Assembly (NCBI RefSeq): GCF_003075455.1 | Contig: NZ_QDAE01000004.1 | Coordinates: 62,001-126,000 of the forward strand | Length of the DNA: 64,000 bases | Source: Arthrobacter sp. Bz4 | GTDB lineage: Bacteria > Actinomycetota > Actinomycetes > Actinomycetales > Micrococcaceae | Direction of reading: 5' to 3' | Shown: piece by piece, positions 34,608 through 44,157 of the stretch | Layout of the letters: every line of letters begins with the position of its first letter | Position numbering within the stretch: the first letter of the stretch is position 1 | The notes under the pieces: model-generated | Database searches by the model: none | What the model was told of the DNA's origin: nothing | Seen by the model: only the letters and a program-made list of their open reading frames with translations | Translations under genes and position numbers: made by a program

Positions 34608-34671
34608 GAAAAGTGGCCGACCCGCATTGCAGCGGTGGGGCCACCACTAGCCTGCGGGGCCGCCACTTTTC
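34608..34671. repeat. 64-bp palindromic element, copy A
   Basis: Begins GAAAAGTGG and ends CCACTTTTC, with internal ACCCGCA, ACCACT and TGCGG blocks in the same positions as copies B, C and D. It lies in a divergent promoter region, unlike the other three, which lie between converging genes. Confidence 0.85.
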
Positions 34672-34695
34672 CGGGGCGCCACGCTAGTGTGTACG

Positions 34696-34707
34696 ACTGT
34701 ATACAGT
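34696..34707. promoter_or_regulatory. Perfect 12-bp palindrome upstream of acnA
   Basis: ACTGTATACAGT lies about 18 bp upstream of a TATGAT -10 box and so overlaps the expected -35 region. The TGTATACA core is of the kind bound by FadR/VanR-type GntR regulators, one of which is encoded just downstream of acnA. Confidence 0.45.
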
Positions 34708-34770
34708 ATTCTTGCGTTTCGGGATATGATGGGTTCAAAGGCGTAACCAATCCTGGAAGGGATACTAGCA

Positions 34771-37602
34771 ATGACTGCTGTCGACACATTCGGTTCCAAA
34801 GACGTACTCGAGGTAGCGGGAGCTGAGTATCAGATCTTCCGCCTCGACGCTGTAGAGGGATCAGAGAAGCTTCCCTACAGTCTCAAGGTGCTCCTGGAGA
34901 ACCTGCTCCGCACCGAGGACGGAATGAACATCACCGCCGGGCAGGTGCGTGCCCTGGCCAACTGGGACCCCGAAGCTGAGCCCGACACCGAAATCCAGTT
35001 CACCCCGGCCCGCGTGATCATGCAGGACTTCACCGGTGTGCCCTGCGTCGTCGACCTCGCCACCATGCGCGAGGCAGTCGTCGAACTCGGTGGAGACCCC
35101 AAGCGCGTCAACCCGCTGGCGCCCGCCGAACTGGTCATTGACCACTCGGTGCAGATCGACTTCGCCGGCAACGCCAACGCACTCGAGCGCAACATCGAGA
35201 TCGAGTACCAGCGCAACGGCGAGCGGTACCAGTTCCTGCGCTGGGGTCAGACCGCGTTCGACGACTTCCTGGTGGTGCCGCCCGGCATGGGCATTGTCCA
35301 CCAGGTCAACCTCGAGTACCTGGCCCGCACGGTGATGACCCGTGAGGTCACCACCGACGGCACCACCGCCCTGCAGGCCTACCCCGACACCTGCGTCGGC
35401 ACCGACTCGCACACCACCATGGTCAACGGGCTCGGCGTCCTCGGCTGGGGGGTCGGCGGCATCGAAGCCGAGGCTGCCATGCTGGGCCAGCCCGTCTCCA
35501 TGCTGATCCCTCGGGTGGTGGGCTTCAAGCTCACCGGTGAGATCCCCGCCGGCGCCACCGCGACCGACGTCGTGCTCACCATCACCGAGAAGCTGCGCAA
35601 GCACGGCGTCGTCGGCAAGTTCGTCGAGTTCTACGGCGAAGGCGTCAGCGCTGTGCCCCTGGCCAACCGCGCCACCATCGGCAACATGAGCCCGGAGTTC
35701 GGCTCCACCGCTGCCATGTTCCCAATCGACGAAGTCACCATGGACTACCTGCGGCTGACCGGCCGCTCGGAGGAGAACCTGGCACTGGTCGAGGCCTACG
35801 CCAAGGCTCAGGGCATGTGGCATGACCCCAGCAAGGAGATCGCCTTCTCCGAGTACCTGGAACTGGACCTTTCGACGGTGGTCTCCTCGATCGCCGGCCC
35901 GAAGCGTCCCCAGGACCGCGTCGAGCTGACCAACGCCAAGCCGCAGTTCCGCAGCGACCTGGAAAACTACGTGCACCGCTCGGTCGAGGAAGAGGGCGCG
36001 ACCGTCGACGAGGCACTCGAGGAATCCTTCCCCGCCTCCGACCCACCCTCATCCACCGGTGCGGCCACCAAGATCGACGATCACCCGCACGAGACGGTCA
36101 CCAAGACCGAACCAGACCGCGACTCCAGCCCGATCGACGTCGTTACCGCCGACGGCCGCAGCTTCACCCTGGACCACGGGGCGGTCACCATCGCGTCGAT
36201 CACCTCGTGCACCAACACGTCCAACCCGTCAGTGATGATGGCAGCAGCAGTGCTGGCCCGCAACGCCGTCGAGAAGGGCCTGACCTCCAAGGCCTGGGTC
36301 AAGACCTCGGTCGCCCCCGGCTCGAAGGTGGTCACCGACTACTACGAGAAGTCAGGACTGATCCCGTACCTGGAGAAGCTCGGCTTCTACGTGGTCGGCT
36401 ACGGTTGCGCCACCTGCATCGGCAACTCGGGTCCCCTCGATGAGGAGATCACCCAGGCCATCCACGACGCCGATCTCGCGGTCACCGCGGTCCTCTCCGG
36501 TAACCGCAACTTCGAGGGCCGGATCAACCCGGACGTGAAGATGAACTACCTGGCCTCCCCGCCGCTGGTGGTCGCTTACGCCCTCGCCGGCACCATGGAC
36601 TTCGATTTCGCTGCCGATCCACTGGGCCAGGACGACGACGGCAACGACGTCTTCCTGAAGGACATCTGGCCGAACCCGGTTGAGGTGCAGCAGATCATCG
36701 ACGAGTCGATCGACAAGGAAATGTTCAAGGCCAGCTACTCGACCATCTTCGATGGCGACGAGCGCTGGCAGTCCCTGCCCACCCCGGCAGGGGACACCTT
36801 CGAGTGGGATCCGGAATCCACCTACGTCCGGAAGCCTCCATACTTCGAGGGCATGAAGGCCGAACCGGAACCCGTCACCGACATCGAGGGTGCACGCGTT
36901 CTGCTGAAGCTGGGGGATTCGGTCACCACCGACCACATCTCACCGGCCGGCTCCTTCAAGTCCGATACTCCAGCGGGTCGCTACCTGCTCGAGCACGGTG
37001 TGGAGCGCAAGGACTTCAACTCCTTCGGCTCACGCCGTGGCAACCACGAAGTGATGATCCGTGGCACGTTCGCGAACATCCGGATCCGCAACCAGCTCCT
37101 CGAGGACGTCGAGGGCGGCTTCACCCGCGACTTCAGCCAGGCCGACGCGCCACAGGCTGCCGTCTACGATGCGGCGATGAACTACCAGGCCGCTGGCACG
37201 CCGCTAGTGATCCTGGCCGGCAAGGAATATGGTTCGGGTTCATCCCGTGACTGGGCTGCCAAGGGCACCGCACTCCTGGGCGTCCGTGCGGTCATCACCG
37301 AGAGCTACGAGCGGATCCACCGCTCCAACCTCATCGGCATGGGTGTGCTTCCCCTGCAGTTCCCTCAGGGCCAGAACGCCGAGACGCTGGGTCTCACCGG
37401 CACCGAGACCTTCGCGGTGTCCGGCGTGACCGAGCTGAACAACGGCACCACCCCGAAGACCGTCACCGTCACGGCGACCCCCGAGGGTGGCGGCGAGCCC
37501 ATCACCTTCGAGGCTGTCCTGCGGATCGACACTCCGGGTGAAGCCGAGTACTACCGCAACGGTGGCATCCTGCAGTACGTGCTGCGCCAGATCGCCGTCT
37601 AG
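34771..37602 (+). CDS. acnA: Aconitate hydratase
   Basis: A 943-residue AcnA/IRP-type aconitase, the TCA-cycle enzyme interconverting citrate and isocitrate through a 4Fe-4S cluster. Cluster cysteines are in [13 protein letters not shown] (about 480) and [12 protein letters not shown] (about 546, two Cys). Other signatures are [20 protein letters not shown] and the swivel-domain [13 protein letters not shown]. An acidic, disordered insert (about 415-455, containing [11 protein letters not shown]) precedes the cluster domain and is seen in actinobacterial homologues. ATG 34771 follows GGAAGGGA. A candidate operator overlaps its promoter, and a GntR regulator follows 135 bp downstream. Confidence 0.97.
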   Translation: MTAVDTFGSKDVLEVAGAEYQIFRLDAVEGSEKLPYSLKVLLENLLRTEDGMNITAGQVRALANWDPEAEPDTEIQFTPARVIMQDFTGVPCVVDLATMREAVVELGGDPKRVNPLAPAELVIDHSVQIDFAGNANALERNIEIEYQRNGERYQFLRWGQTAFDDFLVVPPGMGIVHQVNLEYLARTVMTREVTTDGTTALQAYPDTCVGTDSHTTMVNGLGVLGWGVGGIEAEAAMLGQPVSMLIPRVVGFKLTGEIPAGATATDVVLTITEKLRKHGVVGKFVEFYGEGVSAVPLANRATIGNMSPEFGSTAAMFPIDEVTMDYLRLTGRSEENLALVEAYAKAQGMWHDPSKEIAFSEYLELDLSTVVSSIAGPKRPQDRVELTNAKPQFRSDLENYVHRSVEEEGATVDEALEESFPASDPPSSTGAATKIDDHPHETVTKTEPDRDSSPIDVVTADGRSFTLDHGAVTIASITSCTNTSNPSVMMAAAVLARNAVEKGLTSKAWVKTSVAPGSKVVTDYYEKSGLIPYLEKLGFYVVGYGCATCIGNSGPLDEEITQAIHDADLAVTAVLSGNRNFEGRINPDVKMNYLASPPLVVAYALAGTMDFDFAADPLGQDDDGNDVFLKDIWPNPVEVQQIIDESIDKEMFKASYSTIFDGDERWQSLPTPAGDTFEWDPESTYVRKPPYFEGMKAEPEPVTDIEGARVLLKLGDSVTTDHISPAGSFKSDTPAGRYLLEHGVERKDFNSFGSRRGNHEVMIRGTFANIRIRNQLLEDVEGGFTRDFSQADAPQAAVYDAAMNYQAAGTPLVILAGKEYGSGSSRDWAAKGTALLGVRAVITESYERIHRSNLIGMGVLPLQFPQGQNAETLGLTGTETFAVSGVTELNNGTTPKTVTVTATPEGGGEPITFEAVLRIDTPGEAEYYRNGGILQYVLRQIAV

Positions 37603-37737
37603 CAGTTCCACCCGAGTCGCTCGTCGACGCGTCCGAATGGCTGTTCCATGAGTAATGTCCTAGCCCACACCCGTGGATAGGGTGCCTAAAATTCAGGTCC
37701 TACTTAGAGGAGCACCAAGTGTCTGAACCGGTTGAAA

Positions 37738-38406
37738 GTGTCTGATCCGGCAGATTCGACGGGACGCGTCGACGGCTCAGTGGTCTTCCGCGTGCTGCGC
37801 AGCGAGATTCTGGCAGGGGTCCATCCTCCCGGGACCCCGCTGCGCGAGGTGGGCCTTTCGGAGCGCTTTGGCGTCTCGCGGACTCCCATCCGCGAGGCGC
37901 TCAGCCGGCTCCAGCACGAGCGTCTGCTGGAGCGGGCCGCGCGGGGCCTTCAGGTGCCGCAGATTGACCCCCAGGAAGTCATCCAGATCTATGACCTGCG
38001 GGTGATGCTCGAACAGGAAGCTGCCGGACAGGCGTCCAGCAGCAGGACGGCCTCGGACATCATGCGCCTTGAGGCACTGGTTGAGCGGGACCGGGAACTC
38101 GATTCCCCGGATGACCAGACCCGGATCCGCTGCAACGTCGAGTTCCATGCGGCTGTCAGTACGGCCGCGCACAACCGGGTGTTGCAGGACCTGCTGGAGC
38201 GGCTCTCCACCCACCTCATCAACACGCCTCGGTCGACCCTGTCCGTTGGCAACCGATGGGAAGATGCGCTGGACGAGCATGAGGCGCTGGTGCGGGCCAT
38301 CATCGATCAGCGCGCCGACGACGCCCGGCAGATCGCCCGGCAGCACATGGAAACCGCCCGCGCACTGCGGCTGGATTTGTTGAAGTCGGCCGCGAAGACC
38401 GAATAG
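37738..38406 (+). CDS. GntR-family (FCD domain) transcriptional regulator, start uncertain
   Basis: 222-224 residues. A winged helix ([20 protein letters not shown] with [11 protein letters not shown]) is followed by an all-helical FCD sensor domain with Asp/His metal-site residues ([16 protein letters not shown]). FadR-subfamily regulators respond to organic acids. The start is unclear. GTG 37738 and TTG 37732 are in frame but lack a good ribosome site. The only strong site, GAGGAG, precedes GTG 37719, which is in another frame and stops after eight codons. Removing one A from the AAA at 37735-37737 would join the two. The location after acnA suggests control of TCA-related genes. Confidence 0.82.
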   Translation: MSDPADSTGRVDGSVVFRVLRSEILAGVHPPGTPLREVGLSERFGVSRTPIREALSRLQHERLLERAARGLQVPQIDPQEVIQIYDLRVMLEQEAAGQASSSRTASDIMRLEALVERDRELDSPDDQTRIRCNVEFHAAVSTAAHNRVLQDLLERLSTHLINTPRSTLSVGNRWEDALDEHEALVRAIIDQRADDARQIARQHMETARALRLDLLKSAAKTE

Positions 38407-38464
38407 CGGCTCCCCACCTCGCCGTCGATGCCGGTTTCGGAGCCTGCGGGGCGGCCCCTCCCGG

Positions 38465-38532
38465 CAGAAAAGTGGTCCAGCCCCAGAGCAGTGGTGGGGC
38501 AACCACTTGCGTGCGGCCAGGCCACTTTTCTG
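38465..38532. repeat. 64-bp palindromic element, copy B
   Basis: The core 38467-38530 runs from GAAAAGTGG to CCACTTTTC, and the arms extend two bases each way (CAG/CTG). It lies between the converging GntR and monooxygenase genes, so it may also act as a terminator. Shares block spacing with copies A, C and D. Confidence 0.88.
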
Positions 38533-38547
38533 CGGCCAGACGTGCAG

Positions 38548-40050
38548 TTACGCCACTTTTTTGCGCTGCCGGGTGGAGCCTCGACCGGGAACCGCGTCGA
38601 ACGCCATCTGCTTGCTGACTTTGCCCAGCAGCACCAGCGGCAGATCCAGGAGATAGTTGGCGCCCAGCGTCCAGGGGGTGCCCGAACCCTGACGCGGAAA
38701 CACCTTCACGGCCCGCAGCATGAAGTTCGACGACAGGGCCAGCAGTGGCCGCCGCGCCATACCTGAGGCCGGCACCGGGACTGCCGCCGTGTGCCCGTTG
38801 CGGTCCATGTGCTTGAGCAGCCGGCACACGTACCGGGCGCTGAGGTCCGAGCGTAATGTCCAGGACGCATTCGTGTACCCCAGGGAGTAGCCAAAGTTCG
38901 GTACCCCGCTGACCAGGACGCCACGGTAGATCAACGACTCACCGAGTTCCACGGGGACGCCGTCAACACTCAGGTTCGAGCCGCCGAGGGATTGCAGGGC
39001 CAGCCCGGTAGCGGTGACGACGACGTCGGCCGCCAGCTCCCGCCCCGACGCAAGCCGGACCCCGCCGGCAGTGAACCGGTCGATCCGATCCGTCACCACC
39101 GACGCCTTCCCCGACGCCAGCGACCGATAGAAGTCACCGTCCGGCGCAGCACACACCCGTTGCTCCCACGGGTTGTAGGCAGGGGTGAAATGGTCACGGA
39201 TCTGCTGTTCGTCCTTGAGGATGCCGCGCGCCTTGTACCTCAGGTACGCCTTCGCCACCCGGGGCAGCCTCATGCACAGCTGGTAGAACCCCAGCGGGTA
39301 GAGAACATTGCGGGCCCGGGCCACCCGGTGGGCCGGACCCGCCGGCAGGATCTTCCGTGCGGCGTCGGAGAACCGGTCCCGGCGCGGCACCGTCACCACG
39401 TAGGACGGCGATCGCTGCAGCATGGTGACGTGGGCGGCGTCGTCGGTCATTGCCGGGACCAGCGTGATAGTGGTGGCGCCGCTCCCAACCACGACCACCC
39501 GCTTGCCCGTGTAATCGAAGCCAGCCGGCCAGAACTGGGGGTGGATCACATCGCCGGTGAAGTCCTCAAGGCCCGGGAGGTCAGGCTGGTACGGCTGGGT
39601 GTAGTTGTAGTACCCGGTGCAGGCGTACAGGAACGAGCAGGTGACGGTGCGGCGGTGGGTGGCGCCGTCGTCGTCGGTGTCCAGGTGCAGCGTCCAGCGG
39701 GAGGTTTCCGAGGAAAAGTCTGCACTCACCATGCGGGTGGCGAAGCGGATGTGTGGCGTCACGCCCGATTCCTCGGCTGCGTCCTGCAGGTAGTTCAGGA
39801 TGGCTGGCTGGTCGCCGATGGATTCCGGTACGGTCCAGGGCCGCCAGGGGTAGGAGAGGGTGAACATGTCGGAATCGGACCTGGCGCCCGGGTAGCGGAA
39901 GAGGTCCCAGGTGCCGCCGACCGCGTCGCGCGCCTCAAAGATGGCGAACGACTTGCCGGGACATTCGGTGCGCAGCCGGTGGGCGGCGCCGATGCCCGAG
40001 AGCCCCGCCCCGATGATCGCGACGTCGAGGTGCTCTATGGGGGAGGCCAT
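38548..40050 (-). CDS. Flavin-dependent monooxygenase, Baeyer-Villiger type
   Basis: 500 residues. The FAD-binding motif VAIIGAGLSGIGAAHRL is at the N-terminus, the NADPH-binding motif VVVVGSGATTITLVPAM near 175, and between them FTGDVIHPQFWPAG fits the Baeyer-Villiger/FMO fingerprint FxGxxxHxxxW(P/D). Such enzymes insert oxygen into ketones or oxygenate heteroatoms; the substrate is unknown. ATG 40050 is preceded by purine-poor DNA; the longer frame to 40140 is not supported. It is divergent from the DUF6457 gene and converges on the GntR gene across repeat copy B. Confidence 0.88.
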   Translation of the reverse strand: MASPIEHLDVAIIGAGLSGIGAAHRLRTECPGKSFAIFEARDAVGGTWDLFRYPGARSDSDMFTLSYPWRPWTVPESIGDQPAILNYLQDAAEESGVTPHIRFATRMVSADFSSETSRWTLHLDTDDDGATHRRTVTCSFLYACTGYYNYTQPYQPDLPGLEDFTGDVIHPQFWPAGFDYTGKRVVVVGSGATTITLVPAMTDDAAHVTMLQRSPSYVVTVPRRDRFSDAARKILPAGPAHRVARARNVLYPLGFYQLCMRLPRVAKAYLRYKARGILKDEQQIRDHFTPAYNPWEQRVCAAPDGDFYRSLASGKASVVTDRIDRFTAGGVRLASGRELAADVVVTATGLALQSLGGSNLSVDGVPVELGESLIYRGVLVSGVPNFGYSLGYTNASWTLRSDLSARYVCRLLKHMDRNGHTAAVPVPASGMARRPLLALSSNFMLRAVKVFPRQGSGTPWTLGANYLLDLPLVLLGKVSKQMAFDAVPGRGSTRQRKKVA

Positions 40051-40157
40051 GAGTCCATTATTGGGTACCGTCCGCTCGACTGGCCAACGTTGTGGAAAGT
40101 GCCCGCAGGTGCTAATTCTTGAGGGCACCAAACTTCCCACAATTTACGGAGTCCCAT

Positions 40158-40475
40158 ATGACAGGCATCGACGACGAACTGCGCACTCTCAGCGAATGGA
40201 GCCGCCAGCTCACCCAGGCACTGCAGATCCTCGACCTGGAGGTGGACCACGAGCGGATCGTTGAGGTCGCCGCCCAGACGTCCGAGACGGTGTCCCCCAA
40301 CGCCGGGGCAATCAGCGCGTTCCTGATCGGCTATGCGGCGGGCACGGCTGACACCAGCGGCCGTAAAGGTGCCGACGACGCCGTGCAGTCCGCGGCCGAC
40401 GTCGTCATGCAGGTCCGTGCGAAAGGCCTCGAAGACGGCCCGGACGCCAACGGCTGGACGAAGACCGCCCAGTAA
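40158..40475 (+). CDS. DUF6457 small protein
   Basis: 105 residues, predicted helical: LSEWSRQLTQALQILDLEV at the N-terminus, then AISAFLIGYAAGTAD and AVQSAADVVMQVRAKGLED. This matches DUF6457, which in Actinobacteria is found next to or fused with molybdopterin cofactor genes. Here it converges on an FdhF/YdeP molybdoenzyme, consistent with a cofactor-related role, although no function is proven. The ATG at 40158 has ACGGAG upstream. Confidence 0.75.
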   Translation: MTGIDDELRTLSEWSRQLTQALQILDLEVDHERIVEVAAQTSETVSPNAGAISAFLIGYAAGTADTSGRKGADDAVQSAADVVMQVRAKGLEDGPDANGWTKTAQ

Positions 40476-40485
40476 CAGGGGTTTT

Positions 40486-40543
40486 TGCCCGGTCAGTCGC
40501 GGTAGCTGCCCGGTCAGTCGCGGTAGCTGCCCGGACGGTCACC
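40486..40543 (+). repeat. 21-bp tandem repeat beside copy C
   Basis: TGCCCGGTCAGTCGCGGTAG plus C occurs twice exactly (40486-40506, 40507-40527), followed by a degenerate third unit starting TGCCCGGACGGTCACC. It directly abuts the left end of palindromic copy C. Confidence 0.88.
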
Positions 40544-40609
40544 AAAAAAGTGGCTCACCCGCAGGAAAGTGGTTGCTAGACCACGATCCTGCGGGTGAGC
40601 CACTTTTTT
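40544..40609. repeat. 64-bp palindromic element, copy C (near-perfect hairpin)
   Basis: The arms of 23 bp (40544-40566 and 40587-40609) are perfectly complementary, from AAAAAAGTGG to CCACTTTTTT. The 20-nt centre contains a small GTGGT/ACCAC stem. The aligned core 40545-40608 is again 64 bp. With poly-T on one side on each strand it is also a good bidirectional terminator for DUF6457 and the molybdoenzyme gene. Confidence 0.92.
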
Positions 40610-40645
40610 GCGTCCTGTGGTGGACGCTGGACGCTACGAGATGGG

Positions 40646-42985
40646 CTACGAGATGGAAGCCTTCGCGGCTGCGGCGGATGACGTCGCGTCGCCCTTGGTC
40701 GGTTCCAGCCGCACGATCACTGCTTTCGACATGGGCGTGTTGCTGCCCTCGGCCAGCTCCTCCAGGGGGACCAGCACGTTGGCCTCCGGGTAATACGCGG
40801 CGGCACAGCCACGGGCACTCGGGTAGGACACCACGCGCCAGTTCCGCAGCACGCGTTCCCGGCCGTCCTGATATTCGCCGCGGATGTCCACGTACTGGCC
40901 GTCAGAGAAGCCCAGCTCGGCCAGGTCCTCCGGGTTCACGAACACCACGTGGCGGCCCTTCTTGATGCCACGGTAGCGGTCGTTGTGACCGTAGATGGTG
41001 GTGTTGAACTGGTCGTGAGAGCGGAGGGTCTGCAGGATCAGGGTGCCTGCGGGACGCTCGACCGGCTGCAGGTCGTTCACCGTGATGATCGCCTTGCCGG
41101 TGGGGGTACTGAAGGTCCGTGAATCGCGTGGTCCGTTCGGCAGTACAAACCCGCCTTCCCGGCGAACCTTCTCGTTGTAGTTCTCGCACCCGTCCACCAC
41201 GTGCGAGATGTGCTCGCGGATCACGTCGTAGTTGGCCTCGAAACCGGCCCAGTCCACGTTCACCTTGTCGCCGAGCACGGCCCGCGCAAGACGGCTGACA
41301 ATGGCCACCTCGGAGAGCAGATTCGGCGCTACCGGGTCAACGGTGCCGTGCGATGGGTGCACGGCGCAAACCGTGTCCTCCACCGTGACGAACTGCGGAC
41401 CGTTGGCCTGCATGTCGATCTCGGACCGGCCGATGGTCGGGAAGATCAGCGCTTCCTTGCCGATTACCGCATGCGACCGGTTCAGTTTGGTGGAGATCTG
41501 TACGGTCATCTCGGTGGCCTGCATGGCTTCTTCGGCGACCAGGGTGTCAGAGATCGCTGCCACGAAGTTTCCGCCCAGTGCAACGAAAACCTTGACCTCG
41601 CCGTCGCGCATCTGGCGTACGGTTTCCACAGCGTCAATGCCATGATCCCGAGGCGGGTCGAAACCAAACTCCTCCTCGAGGGCGTCAAGGAATGCCGGCG
41701 GCATCTGCTCCCAGATGCCCATGGTCCGGTCGCCCTGGACGTTGCTGTGCCCGCGAATCGGGGAGGCACCGGCGCCTGGCTTGCCGATGTTGCCGCGCAG
41801 CAGGAGCAGGTTGATGATCTCCTTGATGGTGGCCACGCCCTTTTTCTGCTGCGTGATGCCCATCGCCCAGGTGATGATGACCTTGTCGGCCTTGATGTAG
41901 CGGGCCGCCAACTCGTCGATTTCCTCGACAGTCAGTCCTGTTGCCTGAAGGACCGCGCCCTCGTCCAGCTGGGTCAGACTGACTTTGAGCTCGTCAAGAC
42001 CCTGGGTGTGCTTTTCCAGGAAGTCGTGGTCCAGGACCGTTCCCGGGTTCTCCGCTTCGGCGTCGAGGACCCGCCGGCAGATCGCCTGCATGAGGGCCAT
42101 GTCGCCGCCGATGCGGATCTGCATGAACTGGTCGGCGATCTCGGTGCCGCGGCCAAGGACTCCCTTGACCTCCTGCGGGTTCTTGTACCGTTTCAGGCCA
42201 GCTTCGGGCAGGGGATTGATGGCGACGATTTCGGCGCCGTTCTCCTTGGCGTGCTCCAGCGCTGTGAGCATCCGGGGGTGGTTGGTGCCCGGGTTCTGCC
42301 CCATGATGATGATCAGGTCGGCTTTGGCGAAGTCATCGTAGGCGACTGTGGCTTTGCCGATTCCGATGGTCTGTCCCATGGCCCAGCCCGAGGACTCGTG
42401 GCACATGTTGGAGCAGTCGGGAAGGTTGTTGGTGCCGAAGGCCCTGACGAACAGCTGGTACGCGAACGCAGCCTCGTTCGAAGCGCGGCCACTGGTGTAG
42501 AACGCCGACTGATGCGGGCTCTCCAGACCGTTGAGCTTATCGGCGACCAGCGAGAACGCCTTGTCCCAGCTGACCGGCTGGTAATGATCGCTGTCGGCAG
42601 GCTTGTAGACGGGCTCGGTGAGACGCCCCTGCATGCCCAGCCAGTATTCGCTTCTGGTGAGCAGGTCAGTGATCGAATGCTCAGCCCAGAACTCGGAGGC
42701 CACCAGCACTGGAGTTGCTTCCCAGGTGACAGCTTTGGCACCGTTCTCGCAAAACTCGAAGTTGCTACGCTTCCCGGGATCGGGCCAGGCGCAACTCATA
42801 CAGTCGAAACCATCTTTCTGGTTCAGTGCGAGCAGGGTCTTCCGTGTCCGGTTAGGGCCCATATGCTTGATCGCCGGCTGCATCGAGTGAATGACACCCG
42901 GGACACCAGCGGCCCATTCCTTGGGTTTGCCAACCTCGATGTCACTCTCGTCGGCTTCTTCTACGTGCGGATTTGTGCGGACCAT
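40646..42985 (-). CDS. FdhF/YdeP-family molybdopterin oxidoreductase
   Basis: 779 residues. The N-terminal 4Fe-4S site is FDCMSCAWPDPGKRSN followed by FEFCENGAKAV. The molybdenum-bis-MGD core includes TSGRASNEAAFAYQLFVRAF, and SNMCHESSGWAMGQTIG supplies a Cys as likely Mo ligand. A C-terminal molydop-binding barrel follows (LRSHDQFNTTIYGHNDRYRG). It belongs to the FdhF/YdeP group, called formate dehydrogenase-like, though E. coli YdeP is linked to acid resistance and its reaction is unproven. It could oxidise formate from fdhA. ATG 42985 follows GAGAAGTGG. DUF6457 converges on it across copy C; a class I amidotransferase is divergent. Confidence 0.9.
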   Translation of the reverse strand: MVRTNPHVEEADESDIEVGKPKEWAAGVPGVIHSMQPAIKHMGPNRTRKTLLALNQKDGFDCMSCAWPDPGKRSNFEFCENGAKAVTWEATPVLVASEFWAEHSITDLLTRSEYWLGMQGRLTEPVYKPADSDHYQPVSWDKAFSLVADKLNGLESPHQSAFYTSGRASNEAAFAYQLFVRAFGTNNLPDCSNMCHESSGWAMGQTIGIGKATVAYDDFAKADLIIIMGQNPGTNHPRMLTALEHAKENGAEIVAINPLPEAGLKRYKNPQEVKGVLGRGTEIADQFMQIRIGGDMALMQAICRRVLDAEAENPGTVLDHDFLEKHTQGLDELKVSLTQLDEGAVLQATGLTVEEIDELAARYIKADKVIITWAMGITQQKKGVATIKEIINLLLLRGNIGKPGAGASPIRGHSNVQGDRTMGIWEQMPPAFLDALEEEFGFDPPRDHGIDAVETVRQMRDGEVKVFVALGGNFVAAISDTLVAEEAMQATEMTVQISTKLNRSHAVIGKEALIFPTIGRSEIDMQANGPQFVTVEDTVCAVHPSHGTVDPVAPNLLSEVAIVSRLARAVLGDKVNVDWAGFEANYDVIREHISHVVDGCENYNEKVRREGGFVLPNGPRDSRTFSTPTGKAIITVNDLQPVERPAGTLILQTLRSHDQFNTTIYGHNDRYRGIKKGRHVVFVNPEDLAELGFSDGQYVDIRGEYQDGRERVLRNWRVVSYPSARGCAAAYYPEANVLVPLEELAEGSNTPMSKAVIVRLEPTKGDATSSAAAAKASIS

Positions 42986-43112
42986 TTTCCACTTCTCTTT
43001 CTTACTTCGATACCCCAGACTTAGCAGGCAGCGCCGCGTACCGCAAGGCCCGGTCGATGTCGCGGGCCGAGTCTCGTGCATATCTGACCCATCAGGGCAG
43101 TAGTCTCGACAG

Positions 43113-43847
43113 GTGAAACCGTTTCTGCTGATTGCCACCCGTGCCGAGGACGCCGCCGCCGACGGCGAGTACCAGGCGTTCCAGCGTTTCGGCGGGCTTG
43201 AGCCGCACCAGCTACGCCGTGTGCGCGCCGAATCCGGCCCTCTGCCGCATGTCGACCTGGAGCACTACTCGGGCATAATGGTGGGTGGCAGCCCGTTCAA
43301 CTCATCCGACCCGGAACACCAGAAGTCCGAGGTCCAGCGGCGGGTGGAACGCGATATCGGCGGGTTGCTGGATCGGGTTGTCGCCGCCGACTTCCCCTTC
43401 CTCGGCGCCTGCTACGGGGTGGGCACCCTGGGGCGTCATCAGGGTGCGGTGATTGACCGCACCTTTTCCGAACCAATCGGGGCGGTGCCCATCACGCTGG
43501 CCGCCGAGGGCGCTGTGGATCCGCTGCTGGCCGGGCTGCCGTCGTCGTTCGATGCCTTCGTGGGGCACAAGGAAGCCTGCACCACCCTGCCCGACGGCGC
43601 GGTGCTGCTTGCGTCATCGGCAACCTGTCCGGTCCAGATGTTCCGGATCCGCACCAACCTTTATGCCACCCAGTTCCATCCAGAGCTCGACGTCGACGGA
43701 CTGATCCAGCGCATCGACATCTACCGCGACGCCGGGTACTTCCCTCCGGCTGAAGCTGAAGACTATATGGGTCGCGCCCGCTCGGCGCGGGTCGAGTGGC
43801 CGGCGACGATCCTGCGGAACTTTGTCAGCCGGTACGCGACCGCGTAG
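43113..43847 (+). CDS. Class I glutamine amidotransferase
   Basis: 244 residues of the GATase1/GMP-synthase-like fold. The nucleophile elbow is FLGACYGVGTLG (Cys about 95) and the catalytic His-Glu pair is in YATQFHPELDVDG. There is no synthetase domain, so it is a stand-alone amidotransferase or gamma-glutamyl hydrolase whose partner is unknown. It starts at GTG 43113, divergent from the molybdoenzyme. Confidence 0.88.
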   Translation: MKPFLLIATRAEDAAADGEYQAFQRFGGLEPHQLRRVRAESGPLPHVDLEHYSGIMVGGSPFNSSDPEHQKSEVQRRVERDIGGLLDRVVAADFPFLGACYGVGTLGRHQGAVIDRTFSEPIGAVPITLAAEGAVDPLLAGLPSSFDAFVGHKEACTTLPDGAVLLASSATCPVQMFRIRTNLYATQFHPELDVDGLIQRIDIYRDAGYFPPAEAEDYMGRARSARVEWPATILRNFVSRYATA

Positions 43848-44157
43848 CTAAGCGGGCTCTGACGCTCCGTGCCTTCGGTTCGTTGGTGAACAATCGCGGC
43901 GAATCGTTGGGCCTGCGGACCCCGTGGGGCAAGGCGCTAGGGTTTTTCGCTACCTGTTTCGCCATTAGTCTGGCCCTTTAGAAGGCCTTGAGCCGGGGTG
44001 TCGTCCAGAAACGTGCATGCAATGCATGCGTTGCATGCATCTACCGAAACCGGAAGTGCATGCAGTGCAGGCGTTGCATGCATCATTTGAAACGGATACT
44101 TATCCGCACCTAGCGAACGCCAGCCGCTTCAGTCCAAGGACGAGCCTCGGACGGGAT
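43848..44157. other. Intergenic region with TGCATGC repeat element
   Basis: 310 bp after the amidotransferase. The first 160 bp show no gene I can support, although a frame running to 43981 translates into a hydrophobic tail. The rest is the repeat element at 44011-44083 and its A/T-rich right flank ending near the converging gntR stop. Confidence 0.5.
44011..44083. repeat. TGCATGC element, site 1
   Basis: Two 30-bp units (44011-44040 and 44054-44083) identical at 27 positions, separated by 13 bp. Each contains three TGCATGC-like words spaced by 9-10 bp, such as GTGCATGCAATGCATGCG. The flank after unit 2 is CATTTGAAAC, resembling the TTTAAAA flanks at site 2. Confidence 0.85.

Larger units (their letters stand above)
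34426..34770. other. Intergenic region between adh and acnA
   Basis: 345 bp between divergent genes. It holds repeat copy A (34608-34671), the palindrome ACTGTATACAGT (34696-34707) and a likely acnA -10 box TATGAT (34725-34730). The 180 bp nearest adh show nothing specific beyond its presumed promoter. Confidence 0.6.

Noticed and set aside
34861-35976. Long minus-strand open frame opposite acnA
   Set aside because: A shadow frame produced by G/C-rich codon use; no recognisable domain, while acnA is unambiguous.
43796-43981. Short frame overlapping the end of the amidotransferase
   Set aside because: Weak start context and no recognisable sequence; kept only as intergenic DNA.
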